Positions 35,560-43,865 of a stretch of 64,000 nt of DNA are shown in pieces. Position 1 is the stretch's first letter, and each line of letters starts with the position of its first letter. Source of the stretch: Oscillospiraceae bacterium (lineage in GTDB: Bacteria > Bacillota > Clostridia > Oscillospirales > CAG-272); the NCBI GenBank assembly GCA_015064185.1, contig SVSS01000002.1:173511-237510 (forward strand), written 5' to 3'. Position numbers and translations under genes: made by a program. The notes under the pieces are model-generated. The model did not search any database. It was given only the letters and a program-made list of their open reading frames with translations, and was not told where the DNA came from.

Positions 35560-36977
35560 TATCCCTTTGTCCTTTTTTGTCGCTTTTTCCATACATCCAC
35601 CATTTTTTCGAACAGCAGGGATACTCCCTCCCATATTTCAACAGTAAACGGCAAGGGTGATAAAATTGCAGGGAGAAGCGCGATCACATATTCCCCACGC
35701 ATAACAGCAAATGCAGCAAGCCACAAAAACAGTGCCGAAACTGTAAATTTGACAGTGTGATGCGAGAAGTGCAGATACCGCTTGCTGTGCAACGTTCTAA
35801 CCAAAAACACCGTGAAATATGCGACAAGCGTTGCAAACGCCGCGCCAAGCCCCCCAAAGCGCGGAATGAGCAGAAAATTAAACGCAACGTTCAGCAAGGC
35901 ACCGCACAGTGCGGTAAAAAGCGAAGCCAAGGACTTTAGTCTTACCACATATATGCTTCCCAGAAACGAGGAAAGCGCCGCAAACAAAGAGGCTAACGTT
36001 AAAAACGGAACAAACACCACCGCACCGGCGTATTCGGGTGCATAGATCAGTAAAACAAGCGGGTAAGCCACCGAAAGCACACCTGCAGCGCCTATGATCG
36101 CCACCGGCAAAAGCATACTGTAGATGCGCCCATAGCGCAGGGCGCGCGCTTCCTCCTTTGTACTGATAGCGGCATATTGCCACGCCTCCAAAAAAACACC
36201 GATCAGAAAGGTTAGAACAGTAGGAATACGGGATGCCGCCGCATAAAGGCCCGTAACCTCAGCCCCATGGTAATGAAGCAAAATATACCGATCAGAAATA
36301 GACGTGACCCACCACAGCACCGCCGTGGGCATCAGCGGCAAGGAATAGCAAAGGATTTTCTTTACCGCACCCCATTTGATTTGAAAAACAGAAAAATAGC
36401 GCCAGGGGCGCAGTAAGAAAAGCAGACAAAAAAACACAGTGGCATCGGCAAGAATAACGCCAAGCAAGTAGCCACCTACACCCTTTTGAAGCACCGCCAA
36501 AAGAAAAAGTTGCAGTAAAACGGTCAACAGCGTGCAAAACACCTGTTGCCCCGCATAAAGTGTATAATTCCCCTCTGCACGCAAAATGTGCGCGAGAAGA
36601 CTGCGAGAAACAGAAGCGAGCACATAAAAGAACATATACCAACGGTAAGCAAAGAGCAGTGAGGAATATACTGTTTGCGAAATGAGTAATGAAAACGCAA
36701 AAGCACCGATCGCCATAAGCAAAACTCCCGCTGAGAAAAATTCTCTTTTTTCGCATCTGTTATCCGCAAAAAAGCGAAAGATCGCCTCGGGCATATTGAG
36801 TGAAACAAAGGGCAGTAGCAAAAGTGCCGTGCCCACAAGAACATCTGCATTGCCGAAATCCGCAGGTGTCAGATATGCCGTATAAAACGGCATCAAGAAA
36901 AACACCGTTGCCTTTGAAAGCATCGCTGCTACGCTAAGTATTACCGTGTTTGAAAACAAGGACTCCTGCCTTTTCAT
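35556..36977 (-). CDS. Wzx-like polysaccharide flippase (MOP superfamily)
   Basis: A 473-aa integral membrane protein with about 12-14 helices. The N-terminus NTVILSVAAMLSKATVFFLMPFYTAYLTPADFGNADV is typical of the polysaccharide-export (PST) branch. YILLHYHGAEVTGLYAAASRIPTVLTF is a conserved middle segment. No glycosyltransferases are nearby, so the cargo is unknown. AAGGAT precedes the ATG. It is distinct from the SpoVB-like protein at 29.5 kb. Confidence 0.85.
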   Translation of the reverse strand: MKRQESLFSNTVILSVAAMLSKATVFFLMPFYTAYLTPADFGNADVLVGTALLLLPFVSLNMPEAIFRFFADNRCEKREFFSAGVLLMAIGAFAFSLLISQTVYSSLLFAYRWYMFFYVLASVSRSLLAHILRAEGNYTLYAGQQVFCTLLTVLLQLFLLAVLQKGVGGYLLGVILADATVFFCLLFLLRPWRYFSVFQIKWGAVKKILCYSLPLMPTAVLWWVTSISDRYILLHYHGAEVTGLYAAASRIPTVLTFLIGVFLEAWQYAAISTKEEARALRYGRIYSMLLPVAIIGAAGVLSVAYPLVLLIYAPEYAGAVVFVPFLTLASLFAALSSFLGSIYVVRLKSLASLFTALCGALLNVAFNFLLIPRFGGLGAAFATLVAYFTVFLVRTLHSKRYLHFSHHTVKFTVSALFLWLAAFAVMRGEYVIALLPAILSPLPFTVEIWEGVSLLFEKMVDVWKKRQKRTKGY

Positions 36978-37045
36978 ATCCTTATCACCGCCCTAACCAA
37001 CACTTAATATGTCTTGAAAAGCCACGCTTAAAGCAGGAATAATTT

Positions 37046-37088
37046 GAAAAAAGCACGCCGACTTGGTTCACTTAAATCCAAGCCGGCA
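37046..37088 (-). terminator. Terminator of sigG
   Basis: Minus strand GCCGGCTTGG pairs with CCAAGTCGGC (one mismatch) around an 11-base loop, followed by GTGCTTTTTTC. Confidence 0.75.
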
Positions 37089-37176
37089 TTTTATATTTTG
37101 AATTTATTTTGTCGAGAAATAGAACGTATTTTATTTTAATATTGGTTTCAAGACGTTATTTGTCAAAAGCAAGAAG

Positions 37177-37950
37177 TCAGATTTCTTTACGCATTCTCTC
37201 AAGCGCCCCCTTCTCAAGGCGCGACACCTGTGCTTGTGAAATACCGATGCTTTCCGCTATCTCCATTTGTGTTTTGTTTTTATAAAAGCGAAGCTCAATG
37301 ATTTTTCGCTCCCTGTCAGAAAGCTTTTTCATCGCATCGCGCAATGCAATATGCTCAAGCCAATGCTCATCCTGAGCCGAGGTGTCACTGATCTGATCCA
37401 TAATATAAATGGCATCACCACTCTCGTTGTAAACCGGTTCATATAGAGAGATCGGCTGGGCGATCGCCTCCATAGCACGCAAAATAGGCTCACGCTCCAC
37501 ACCAAGCTTTTGGGCAATTTCATCAACGCTCGGTTCATATTCTCGCTCGCGCGTCAGCTCTTCTCTTACCTGCAAAGCGCGATATGCAAGATCCCGCACC
37601 GATCTGCTAATGCGAATAGAGTTATTGTCACGCAAATAGCGCCTGATCTCGCCAATGATCATGGGCACGGCATAAGTGGAAAATTTAACGTCGAGCGCGA
37701 GGTTGAAATTATCTACCGCCTTAACAAGACCGATGCAACCAACCTGAAAAAGATCGTCTACATTTTCCTTGCGTCCCGAAAAACGTTGAATGATCGAAAG
37801 CACCAGACGCAAATTCCCAAGTATCACTTCATCGCGTGCAGCACCGTCCCCTGCCTGCGCTTTTTTTAACAGATCGCGCTTTTCTTCATCTGTCAACGTT
37901 TTTAATTCAGAGGTGTTGATCCCACATATTTCAACTTTGTTTTTATACAT
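37177..37950 (-). CDS. sigG: Forespore RNA polymerase sigma-G
   Basis: SigG drives late forespore transcription after engulfment. The protein starts MYKNKVEICGINTSEL, the usual SigG N-terminus that distinguishes it from SigF. Region 2 has NLRLVLSIIQRF, VDDLFQVGCIGL and KFSTYAVPMIIGEIRRYLRDN. Region 4 has the HTH TQMEIAESIGISQAQVSRLEKGAL. It has 257 aa. The ATG at 37950 has AGGAGAG upstream. The sigE and spoIIGA genes that usually precede sigG are absent here. A sigma-G-like promoter is its only candidate promoter. Confidence 0.96.
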   Translation of the reverse strand: MYKNKVEICGINTSELKTLTDEEKRDLLKKAQAGDGAARDEVILGNLRLVLSIIQRFSGRKENVDDLFQVGCIGLVKAVDNFNLALDVKFSTYAVPMIIGEIRRYLRDNNSIRISRSVRDLAYRALQVREELTREREYEPSVDEIAQKLGVEREPILRAMEAIAQPISLYEPVYNESGDAIYIMDQISDTSAQDEHWLEHIALRDAMKKLSDRERKIIELRFYKNKTQMEIAESIGISQAQVSRLEKGALERMRKEI

Positions 37951-37976
37951 TTCACTCTCCTTTTGTGGAGTAATGA

Positions 37977-38006
37977 AAGTATTGCCGTGCAAGATTTTTG
38001 TTATGC
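37977..38006 (-). promoter_or_regulatory. Candidate sigma-G/F promoter of sigG
   Basis: Minus strand TGCATA, an 18-base spacer and AATACTT, 27 bases before the ATG. It compares with the Bacillus sigma-G pattern (GHATR, about 18 bases, CATHHTA) at all five -35 bases and five of seven -10 bases. No sigma-A promoter is visible between the upstream terminator and the gene. Confidence 0.55.
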
Positions 38007-38033
38007 AAAAAAAGGATATGTAAAAACTTCCTA

Positions 38034-38070
38034 GCAAAAAAGGAGAGATAGTGATTTCCTATCTCTCCTT
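38034..38070 (-). terminator. Terminator of the 266-aa membrane-anchored protein gene
   Basis: Minus strand AAGGAGAGATAG pairs perfectly with CTATCTCTCCTT around a 7-base loop, followed by TTTT. It begins 5 bases past the stop. Confidence 0.85.
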
Positions 38071-38074
38071 GTTT

Positions 38075-38875
38075 TTATTGCTCGATCAGTTTTTTTACAT
38101 AGTCTATCGCGCGATTATATATTTCTTGATCGCTGTTATTGCCAATTATCCCCGGCATCATCATGCAAATGACTGTATTCTCGGGCAAGGCGCTTCTCAC
38201 AGCGCTGTTTTCGCGCCAAAGAGCCGTTTCGCAAAGCTTGATGCCATAACATACTGTCTTACCACTCTCAAGCGTTGCATACGCGCCATTTTCGGGCTCC
38301 TTTTCAAGCAGCTCGGCAAAATCAACAAGCACGCTGCTTCGTTTGGAATATTCTTCAGCGAGCCAAGGGGACAAAAACAGCACTGCTGCATCGCCCGTTT
38401 GAAGATACTGCGAAAAATTTGAGTATTCCTGTGTGTTTTGATAACGGTCTACCGCAACACCTGCCGGTTCTCCGTTTTCATCGACACGGTTTTCAAGCTC
38501 AGTTGCCTCATCTTCCGAAAAAATGCTATAAGAGTATACGGTAATATCCTTTATGCCATTGCCGTTATAATCCTCGGGCAAGTATGTAGAAAGGCAATTT
38601 TTCAGATCAAGCAGCCCCGCTTCGTTCGTAACAAACCCATAGGGGCCTGCGGTTACAACTGTGATATCACCTTTTTCCTCGCGCGAGCACATTTGCAAAG
38701 CGCAAACGGTGATCACGATCACCAAGAAAAGTGTCGCAAGCGTTGCCCATTTGTGGTGATACCAAAAATTATCCAGCCAGCGGTAAAGCTTTCCGTGCTC
38801 CTTTTCGGGGCGTTTTTTGCCACCGCCGAGCCTGATCTCACGCGCCTCGCGCTTTTCATCTCTATTATGTTCCAT
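38075..38875 (-). CDS. Membrane-anchored protein of unknown function
   Basis: A 266-aa protein not recognised as a known family. It has a long basic and acidic cytoplasmic start (MEHNRDEKREAREIRLGGGKK), one membrane helix (WATLATLFLVIVITVCALQM) and an extracytoplasmic domain of about 195 residues. That domain, rich in Tyr, Glu and Asn, has DGNG-like acidic text (YNGNGIKDITV, VDENGEP). The outer domain has the look of an alpha/beta solute-binding-type fold (VTVVTAGPYGFV), but this is weak. AAAGGAG precedes the ATG, in the T-run of the lysS terminator. It is a single gene between terminators. Confidence 0.75.
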   Translation of the reverse strand: MEHNRDEKREAREIRLGGGKKRPEKEHGKLYRWLDNFWYHHKWATLATLFLVIVITVCALQMCSREEKGDITVVTAGPYGFVTNEAGLLDLKNCLSTYLPEDYNGNGIKDITVYSYSIFSEDEATELENRVDENGEPAGVAVDRYQNTQEYSNFSQYLQTGDAAVLFLSPWLAEEYSKRSSVLVDFAELLEKEPENGAYATLESGKTVCYGIKLCETALWRENSAVRSALPENTVICMMMPGIIGNNSDQEIYNRAIDYVKKLIEQ

Positions 38876-38887
38876 TTACTCTCCTTT

Positions 38888-38927
38888 AAAAAGGGACTGC
38901 CACACAAAAAATAAATGTAACAGTCCC
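38888..38927 (-). terminator. Terminator of lysS
   Basis: Minus strand GGGACTG pairs with CAGTCCC, plus an inner ACA/TGT pairing, followed by TTTTT. The downstream gene's AGGAG site starts 6 bases later. Confidence 0.75.
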
Positions 38928-38937
38928 ATTATACAGT

Positions 38938-40458
38938 TTAATCAAGCGGTCTCATTGTGGGGAACAAAAGTACATCGCGAATCGATGCACTGTCGGTAAG
39001 CAGCATGACAAGACGATCAACGCCAAAGCCAAGACCACCTGTCGGGGGCAAACCGTACTCAAGCGCGGTAATATAGTCATAATCGACCTGCGCACGGCAG
39101 CTGGGATCAAGTGCCTTACGCTCTGCTACCTGGCGCTCAAAGCGCTCCTTTTGGTCGACGGGGTCGTTGAGCTCGGAGAATGCGTTACCAAACTCGGTTG
39201 CATTAATAAAGTACTCAAAGCGCTCTGTATAGGCAGGATCCTCGGGCTTACGCTTGGCAAGCGGGCTGATCTCAACGGGATAATCATAAATAAATGTGGG
39301 CTGAATCAGCTTGTCCTCAACAAAGGCATCAAAGAATTCAGCAAGGATAGCGCCCTTGGTAGGAACCTCGGGAAGCTCGACGTGGTGCTTTTTCGCCATA
39401 GCGATCGCTTCTTCATCGCTTGTGATCTCGTTAAAGTCAACGCCGCTGTACTTCTTAACCGCCTCAAGCATGGTCATGCGCTCCCAATGACCAAGGTCGA
39501 TCTGATGACCGCAGTAAGGAATCACAAGGCTACCGCAAACCTTCTCGGCAACGGTGCGCATCATTTCCTCTACCAGATCCATTAAAGCGTGATAGTCGGT
39601 GTATGCCTGATACAGCTCGATGCTGGTAAATTCGGGATTGTGCTTAGGATCCATGCCCTCATTACGGAAAATACGGCCCACCTCGTAAACGCGGTCCATA
39701 CCGCCAACGATCAAGCGCTTTAAGTAAAGCTCGGTTTCAATGCGCAGCACCATATCCATATCAAGGGTATTATGATGCGTCAAAAAAGGACGTGCGGAAG
39801 CACCGATCTCAAAGGGGGTAAGGATAGGTGTGTCCACCTCAAGGAAGCCCTTGCTATCAAGGAATGCACGAAGCTCGCGCAAAATAAGGCTACGCTTCAC
39901 AAAGGTATCCTTAACCTCGGGATTGACAATAAGATCCACATAGCGCTGACGGTAACGCGTTTCCTGGTCCTTGAGACCATGGAATTTCTCGGGCAGAGGC
40001 AAAAGGCTCTTGGAAAGCAGCACCAGCTCGGTGCAGCGTACGCTGATCTCGCCCATCTTGGTGCGGAACACAATGCCCTTTACACCAATGATATCGCCGA
40101 TATCCATCTTTTTAAAGCCTGCATAGGAGTCCTCGCCGATCACATCACGGCGCACATAAATTTGGATATCACCCTTATCATCACGCAAATGTGCAAAGCT
40201 TGCCTTGCCCATCACGCGCTTTGTCATCATACGACCTGCAAGGCATACAACAACCTCGGTTTCCTCCTCTGCGGCAAGATCGGCAAAGCGCGCCTTGATG
40301 TCAGCAGAGTAAGCATCCTGCGGATATTTGGTAATTTTAAAGGGATCAGCGCCCGCCTCGCGAAGTGCGGACAGCTTTTCGCGGCGCACGCGCAGAATAT
40401 CGCCTAAATTAACCTCGTCAGCGGCACCGACCGCCTCGTTTCTCTTTTCTTCAGCCAT
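38938..40458 (-). CDS. lysS: Lysine-tRNA ligase (class II)
   Basis: It charges tRNA-Lys. The N-terminal OB fold for anticodon binding includes VCLAGRMMTKRVMGKASFAHLRD. The class II core has RYVDLIVNPEV (motif 1), RIFRNEGMDPKHNPEFTSIELYQAY (motif 2) and GLPPTGGLGFGVDRLVMLLTD (motif 3). It has 506 aa, normal. It starts 13 bases after greA, a common pairing in Firmicutes. No T-box leader is visible. Confidence 0.96.
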   Translation of the reverse strand: MAEEKRNEAVGAADEVNLGDILRVRREKLSALREAGADPFKITKYPQDAYSADIKARFADLAAEEETEVVVCLAGRMMTKRVMGKASFAHLRDDKGDIQIYVRRDVIGEDSYAGFKKMDIGDIIGVKGIVFRTKMGEISVRCTELVLLSKSLLPLPEKFHGLKDQETRYRQRYVDLIVNPEVKDTFVKRSLILRELRAFLDSKGFLEVDTPILTPFEIGASARPFLTHHNTLDMDMVLRIETELYLKRLIVGGMDRVYEVGRIFRNEGMDPKHNPEFTSIELYQAYTDYHALMDLVEEMMRTVAEKVCGSLVIPYCGHQIDLGHWERMTMLEAVKKYSGVDFNEITSDEEAIAMAKKHHVELPEVPTKGAILAEFFDAFVEDKLIQPTFIYDYPVEISPLAKRKPEDPAYTERFEYFINATEFGNAFSELNDPVDQKERFERQVAERKALDPSCRAQVDYDYITALEYGLPPTGGLGFGVDRLVMLLTDSASIRDVLLFPTMRPLD

Positions 40459-40470
40459 GTTATACCTCTT

Positions 40471-40959
40471 TTAGTCGCGTCCTACTTCCAAAATACGGTA
40501 GGTGAAATTATAGCCGGATGCCTCCACAACACCTGTTACAACGTCGCCTGCACGGTGACCGATCAGCGCCTTGCCAACAGGAGATTGGTCGGAGATCTTG
40601 CCGCTGACAACATCAGCCTCGTTAGAGCCTACAATGCGCCAATTGCACTCTTCCTTGAAATCCTCATCATAAACCTTGATCACAGAGCCAATGTCGATTA
40701 CACCGCGCACTGCTTTGGAAGCATCGTACACCTCTGCGTTTTCAATATCATATTTCAGCTTAAGAATGCGAGCCTCGTTTTCTGCCTGTGCGTTACGCGC
40801 AGCATCATACTCCGCATTCTCGGAAAGGTCGCCAAAGCCGCGTGCGGTTACGATATCGTTTTTAATGCGCTCGCGCTCTTCACCCTCGCGCCATTGAAGC
40901 TCTTTTACAAGTTCGTTATAGCCCTCTTGGGTCATTGTGATCTTCTTTACATTTGCCAT
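40471..40959 (-). CDS. greA: Transcription elongation factor GreA
   Basis: GreA stimulates RNA cleavage by stalled RNA polymerase. The N-terminal coiled coil carries the acidic tip in GDLSENAEYDAARNAQ. The C-terminal domain includes SDQSPVGKALIGHRAGDVV. It has 162 aa, as usual. GGAG precedes the start. It lies between ctpA and lysS and is probably cotranscribed with both. Confidence 0.96.
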   Translation of the reverse strand: MANVKKITMTQEGYNELVKELQWREGEERERIKNDIVTARGFGDLSENAEYDAARNAQAENEARILKLKYDIENAEVYDASKAVRGVIDIGSVIKVYDEDFKEECNWRIVGSNEADVVSGKISDQSPVGKALIGHRAGDVVTGVVEASGYNFTYRILEVGRD

Positions 40960-40989
40960 GACGGTAACTCCTCTATTTAGAAAAATTAT

Positions 40990-42228
40990 TTACTGTGTAA
41001 CTGCCGCAATTGCAGCGCGAAGTTGGTTATCCTCCTGCTCTGTGAGAAGGTAGAGATTTTTATTCTTTACAGCGTCGTCAAGCGGCGTTTGCGCTCCGCT
41101 GGGCGCAACACCCTTGCCGTCGTAATTTTCGCCCGAGGGCGGATTATAGTACCCTGTGGTCAGCTTTATGCCACCGCTATATCCAAAGCTCGAGAGATCA
41201 AAAATGCTTTGTAATACACCCTTGCCGTAGGTTGTAGTGCCAACGATCGTTGCCAATTCATAATCTCGCAGCACTGCTGTAAAAAGCTCTGCTGCGCTGG
41301 CGGTGTTGCCGTTGATCAAAACAGCCTTTTGATAATTGCGATACTTACCAATATCCTCTTTTGCGATACTGCAAGCCTCATAATCACCCTTGTAATCTAC
41401 AGGGGATGCATACTCACTTTCAGTGGTGCCGTCCTTATAGACCGTGGTTACGATAAGATCATCCTCATTTAAGAAATAAGAAAGCACGGCAACAATCGAT
41501 TTTAAATCCCCGCCGGGATTGTTGCGCACATCAAACACAAAGCGCGTACAACCCTTAGCGATCAGATCATCCATTTCCGCTTCAAATTGCACGGGGGTAT
41601 TGATCATAAACTGAGAAATGCTTACAATACCAACCGTAGCATCCGATTCGCTTACGCGACCTGTAACCGATACATTTTCCACCAACGCGCGCGCAATCGA
41701 GAAGCTTATCTGCGCTCCTTCGCGCTGCACAGTAAAGCTGGCAATACTACCTTCCTCGCCACGCAAGGAGATAAGCGCCGCTTCATACCCACGGTCTGCC
41801 ACGGAAAAAGCATTCTCACCACTGCCGATCACCACGATCACATCCCCGGGCAATACTCCCGCCGCCTCAGCGGGTGAGCCCGGCATAACACCAACAATGG
41901 CAATGCCCACGGGATCAAGGCTCTCCACTACCGTAATACCAACGCCAACCAATTCGCCGCTGTTTTGCGCAATGATCTCGGCAAATTCCTCGGCAGTATA
42001 GTAAGCGGCATATTGGTCACCCGTTGCCGCAACATATGCCTTAAGCATACTGTCAAGCAAAAGATCACCATTTGTATCGTATAGCGCATATTCAGAAAAA
42101 ATAGTATCTACAATACCGATCTTTCCGCTGTAATCCTCTGTGCCGTCAACTCCAAGCGTGCCATCATCGGCAAAAATCCCCATAAATGCGGCGCCAAGTG
42201 CAAAGCCAAGGATCGATACCGCAAGCAC
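40990..42228 (-). CDS. S41-family C-terminal processing peptidase (CtpA type), N-terminus possibly split by a frameshift
   Basis: A membrane-anchored serine protease. The order is a hydrophobic segment (VSILGFALGAAFMGIFA), a PDZ domain (IAIVGVMPGSPAEAAGVLPGDVIVVIG) and the S41 core. The catalytic Ser is in NGNTASAAELF and the Lys in YGKGVLQS. The GTG at 42228 has no ribosome binding site and cuts into the membrane helix. Upstream the frame stays open to a TGA but lacks any standard start. The other-frame ORF starting at 42554 supplies a start and the first half of a helix (RLSVFIFLLL), so one protein of about 520 aa is likely, interrupted by a frame change near 42230-42245. Confidence 0.85.
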   Translation of the reverse strand: MLAVSILGFALGAAFMGIFADDGTLGVDGTEDYSGKIGIVDTIFSEYALYDTNGDLLLDSMLKAYVAATGDQYAAYYTAEEFAEIIAQNSGELVGVGITVVESLDPVGIAIVGVMPGSPAEAAGVLPGDVIVVIGSGENAFSVADRGYEAALISLRGEEGSIASFTVQREGAQISFSIARALVENVSVTGRVSESDATVGIVSISQFMINTPVQFEAEMDDLIAKGCTRFVFDVRNNPGGDLKSIVAVLSYFLNEDDLIVTTVYKDGTTESEYASPVDYKGDYEACSIAKEDIGKYRNYQKAVLINGNTASAAELFTAVLRDYELATIVGTTTYGKGVLQSIFDLSSFGYSGGIKLTTGYYNPPSGENYDGKGVAPSGAQTPLDDAVKNKNLYLLTEQEDNQLRAAIAAVTQ

Positions 42229-42554
42229 CGTCGCAACAAGAGAAATATGAAAACCGAAAGACGCACAGTACGCGGCTGCGGCTTTGTATAATGCTGCGGA
42301 ATATTGGTAATAGGCGGCGCTTGAGGGGGCGTGTAAGCAAGCTCCCTGACATCATAGCCAAGCCCAAGCAAACGAAATGTAATAGCATCCAGCACTGACA
42401 AGCGATCAGCCCCAACGGGAATTCTTACCCGAATCTTTGTGCCGTCTTTGCTAAATTCTGCGCTTGCTCCCGGTACCGTTGCCAAAATTGCCCCTAAAAT
42501 TTCATCGCGCCGTGTGGGGTCGGGAACGGGCGATATAGAAAAATACAGTTCCAT
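42108..42554 (-). CDS. Probable N-terminal part of the CtpA-like protein in another frame
   Basis: The frame opens with ATG at 42554 behind GAGGG and encodes MELYFSISPVPDPTRRDEILGAI and a soluble alpha/beta-looking region of about 90 residues. A Pro-rich linker (TPPQAPPITN) and the start of a membrane helix (TVRLSVFIFLLL) follow. After that the text becomes Arg-rich and unlike protein until the stop at 42108, inside ctpA. This fits an N-terminal cytosolic domain whose continuation is the ctpA frame. A sequencing or assembly error of one base, a true mutation, or programmed slippage could explain it; no classical slippery heptamer is evident. Confidence 0.55.
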   Translation of the reverse strand: MELYFSISPVPDPTRRDEILGAILATVPGASAEFSKDGTKIRVRIPVGADRLSVLDAITFRLLGLGYDVRELAYTPPQAPPITNIPQHYTKPQPRTVRLSVFIFLLLRRCLRYRSLALHLAPHLWGFLPMMARLELTAQRITAERSVL

Positions 42555-42600
42555 TTATTCCCTCTTTCCTTTGTGGGAAGCCTACGAGTCAAACAGCCAA

Positions 42601-42635
42601 AAGCAAGCGGAAAGTAAATACCCTGCCGCTTACTT
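42601..42635. terminator. Weak terminator-like hairpin after the CdaR-type regulator
   Basis: AAGCAAGCGG pairs with CCGCTTACTT (one mismatch). The T-run is good on the plus strand but only CTTTTGG on the minus strand, where the flanking genes lie. Confidence 0.4.
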
Positions 42636-42647
42636 TTTTATGTATAA

Positions 42648-43733
42648 TTAAAATTTGCCGGGCTTGGAATCAAGATACTTCTTTACCATTAAGGCAACCT
42701 TAAAGGTAATGGCATGCTCAAATTCACGAAGATCCAGGCCCGTGAGTTTACGGATCTTTTCAAGACGGTAAACCAGCGTGTTGCGATGTACAAAAAGCTT
42801 GCGCGAGGTTTCAGAAACATTAAGATTGTTCTCAAAGAAGCTCTGAATGGTCATGAGCGTTTCACGGTCAAGAGATTCAAGGCTCTCCTTTTTGAAGACC
42901 TCTTGCATAAACATCTCGCAAAGCGTTGTGGGAAGCTGGTAAATAAGGCGACCGATACCGAGATTTTCATAATTGATGATATTTTTCTCGGTTTCAAACA
43001 CCTTGCCAACCTCAAGCGCCACCTGCGCTTCCTTATATGCACGGGCAAGATCCTTAATATTGTCAACCACGGTGGAGATACCAATCGCTACCTTGGTATA
43101 AAATTCAGTAGAAAGTGTATCTGCAATGTTGGTGGCAATCTTTTCAATTTCCTTTGCTTCGGTGCCGTGCTTGATATCCTTAACCAATACGATATCATGC
43201 TCACCCACGCTGATCACATAATCTCTTGATTTGTCGGGGAACATGTTTTGCAGCATTTCAAAGGGCAGCATATCGGTTTTACCAAAGAACTTAATGAGGA
43301 ATACAATGCGCGCCTCATCGGTGTTGAAATGCAGTTCCTTGCTCTTAATATAAATATCGCTTGGCAGAATGTTATCAAGAATGATATTTTTGATAAAGGA
43401 GCCCTTATCGTATTTCTCATCGTAAAGGTTTTTGATATTGCCAAGTGCGATCGTAAGCATCTTACACATCTTCTCAGCCATTTTATCCTCGCCCTCAACG
43501 AACACGATATGATCGGCTCTGGCATTACTTACGATAGGACGGTAGGTATATCCCCCCGTTACAACTTCCTCCGATGCGTAGGCAAGCTCATCACGAATAC
43601 CCTGCTTGATCTCGCCGATCTTTACAAGCTCGGAGCAGGCAATAATGACCCCGTTTTCGTCTATTACGCCGATCACACGGTCAATTGCATCTTTCATTTG
43701 ATGAATTACGCCTTGAAACAATCTGTTAGACAT
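42648..43733 (-). CDS. CdaR/PucR-type transcriptional regulator
   Basis: A 361-aa regulator. The N-terminal part (MKDAIDRVIGVIDENGVIIACSE) resembles a sugar-diacid-recognition (CdaR) sensing domain. The middle is a degenerate GGDEF-like domain (KVAIGISTVVDNIKDLARAYKEAQVAL). The C-terminal PucR helix-turn-helix reads NLNVSETSRKLFVHRNTLVYRLEKIRKLTGLDLREFE. The ligand is unknown. It has its own promoter with an inverted repeat over the -10, suggesting autoregulation. No sugar-acid genes are adjacent. Confidence 0.88.
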   Translation of the reverse strand: MSNRLFQGVIHQMKDAIDRVIGVIDENGVIIACSELVKIGEIKQGIRDELAYASEEVVTGGYTYRPIVSNARADHIVFVEGEDKMAEKMCKMLTIALGNIKNLYDEKYDKGSFIKNIILDNILPSDIYIKSKELHFNTDEARIVFLIKFFGKTDMLPFEMLQNMFPDKSRDYVISVGEHDIVLVKDIKHGTEAKEIEKIATNIADTLSTEFYTKVAIGISTVVDNIKDLARAYKEAQVALEVGKVFETEKNIINYENLGIGRLIYQLPTTLCEMFMQEVFKKESLESLDRETLMTIQSFFENNLNVSETSRKLFVHRNTLVYRLEKIRKLTGLDLREFEHAITFKVALMVKKYLDSKPGKF

Positions 43734-43769
43734 ACTACTACCTCATCCTTCTTTGTATATAAAATATGC

Positions 43770-43809
43770 AGAATAGGTATATTCTACACGATTTTTTGTG
43801 ATTTTGCAA
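43770..43809 (-). promoter_or_regulatory. Promoter of the CdaR-type gene with inverted-repeat operator candidate
   Basis: Minus strand TTGCAA, a 17-base spacer and TAGAAT. AGAATA-TACC-TATTCT, a perfect 6-base inverted repeat, overlaps the -10 box (43770-43785). Confidence 0.6.
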
Positions 43810-43865
43810 TAGGATATTACCATTTTTCACAAAAAAAACACATATGATTTGTTGATTTTTTACGC

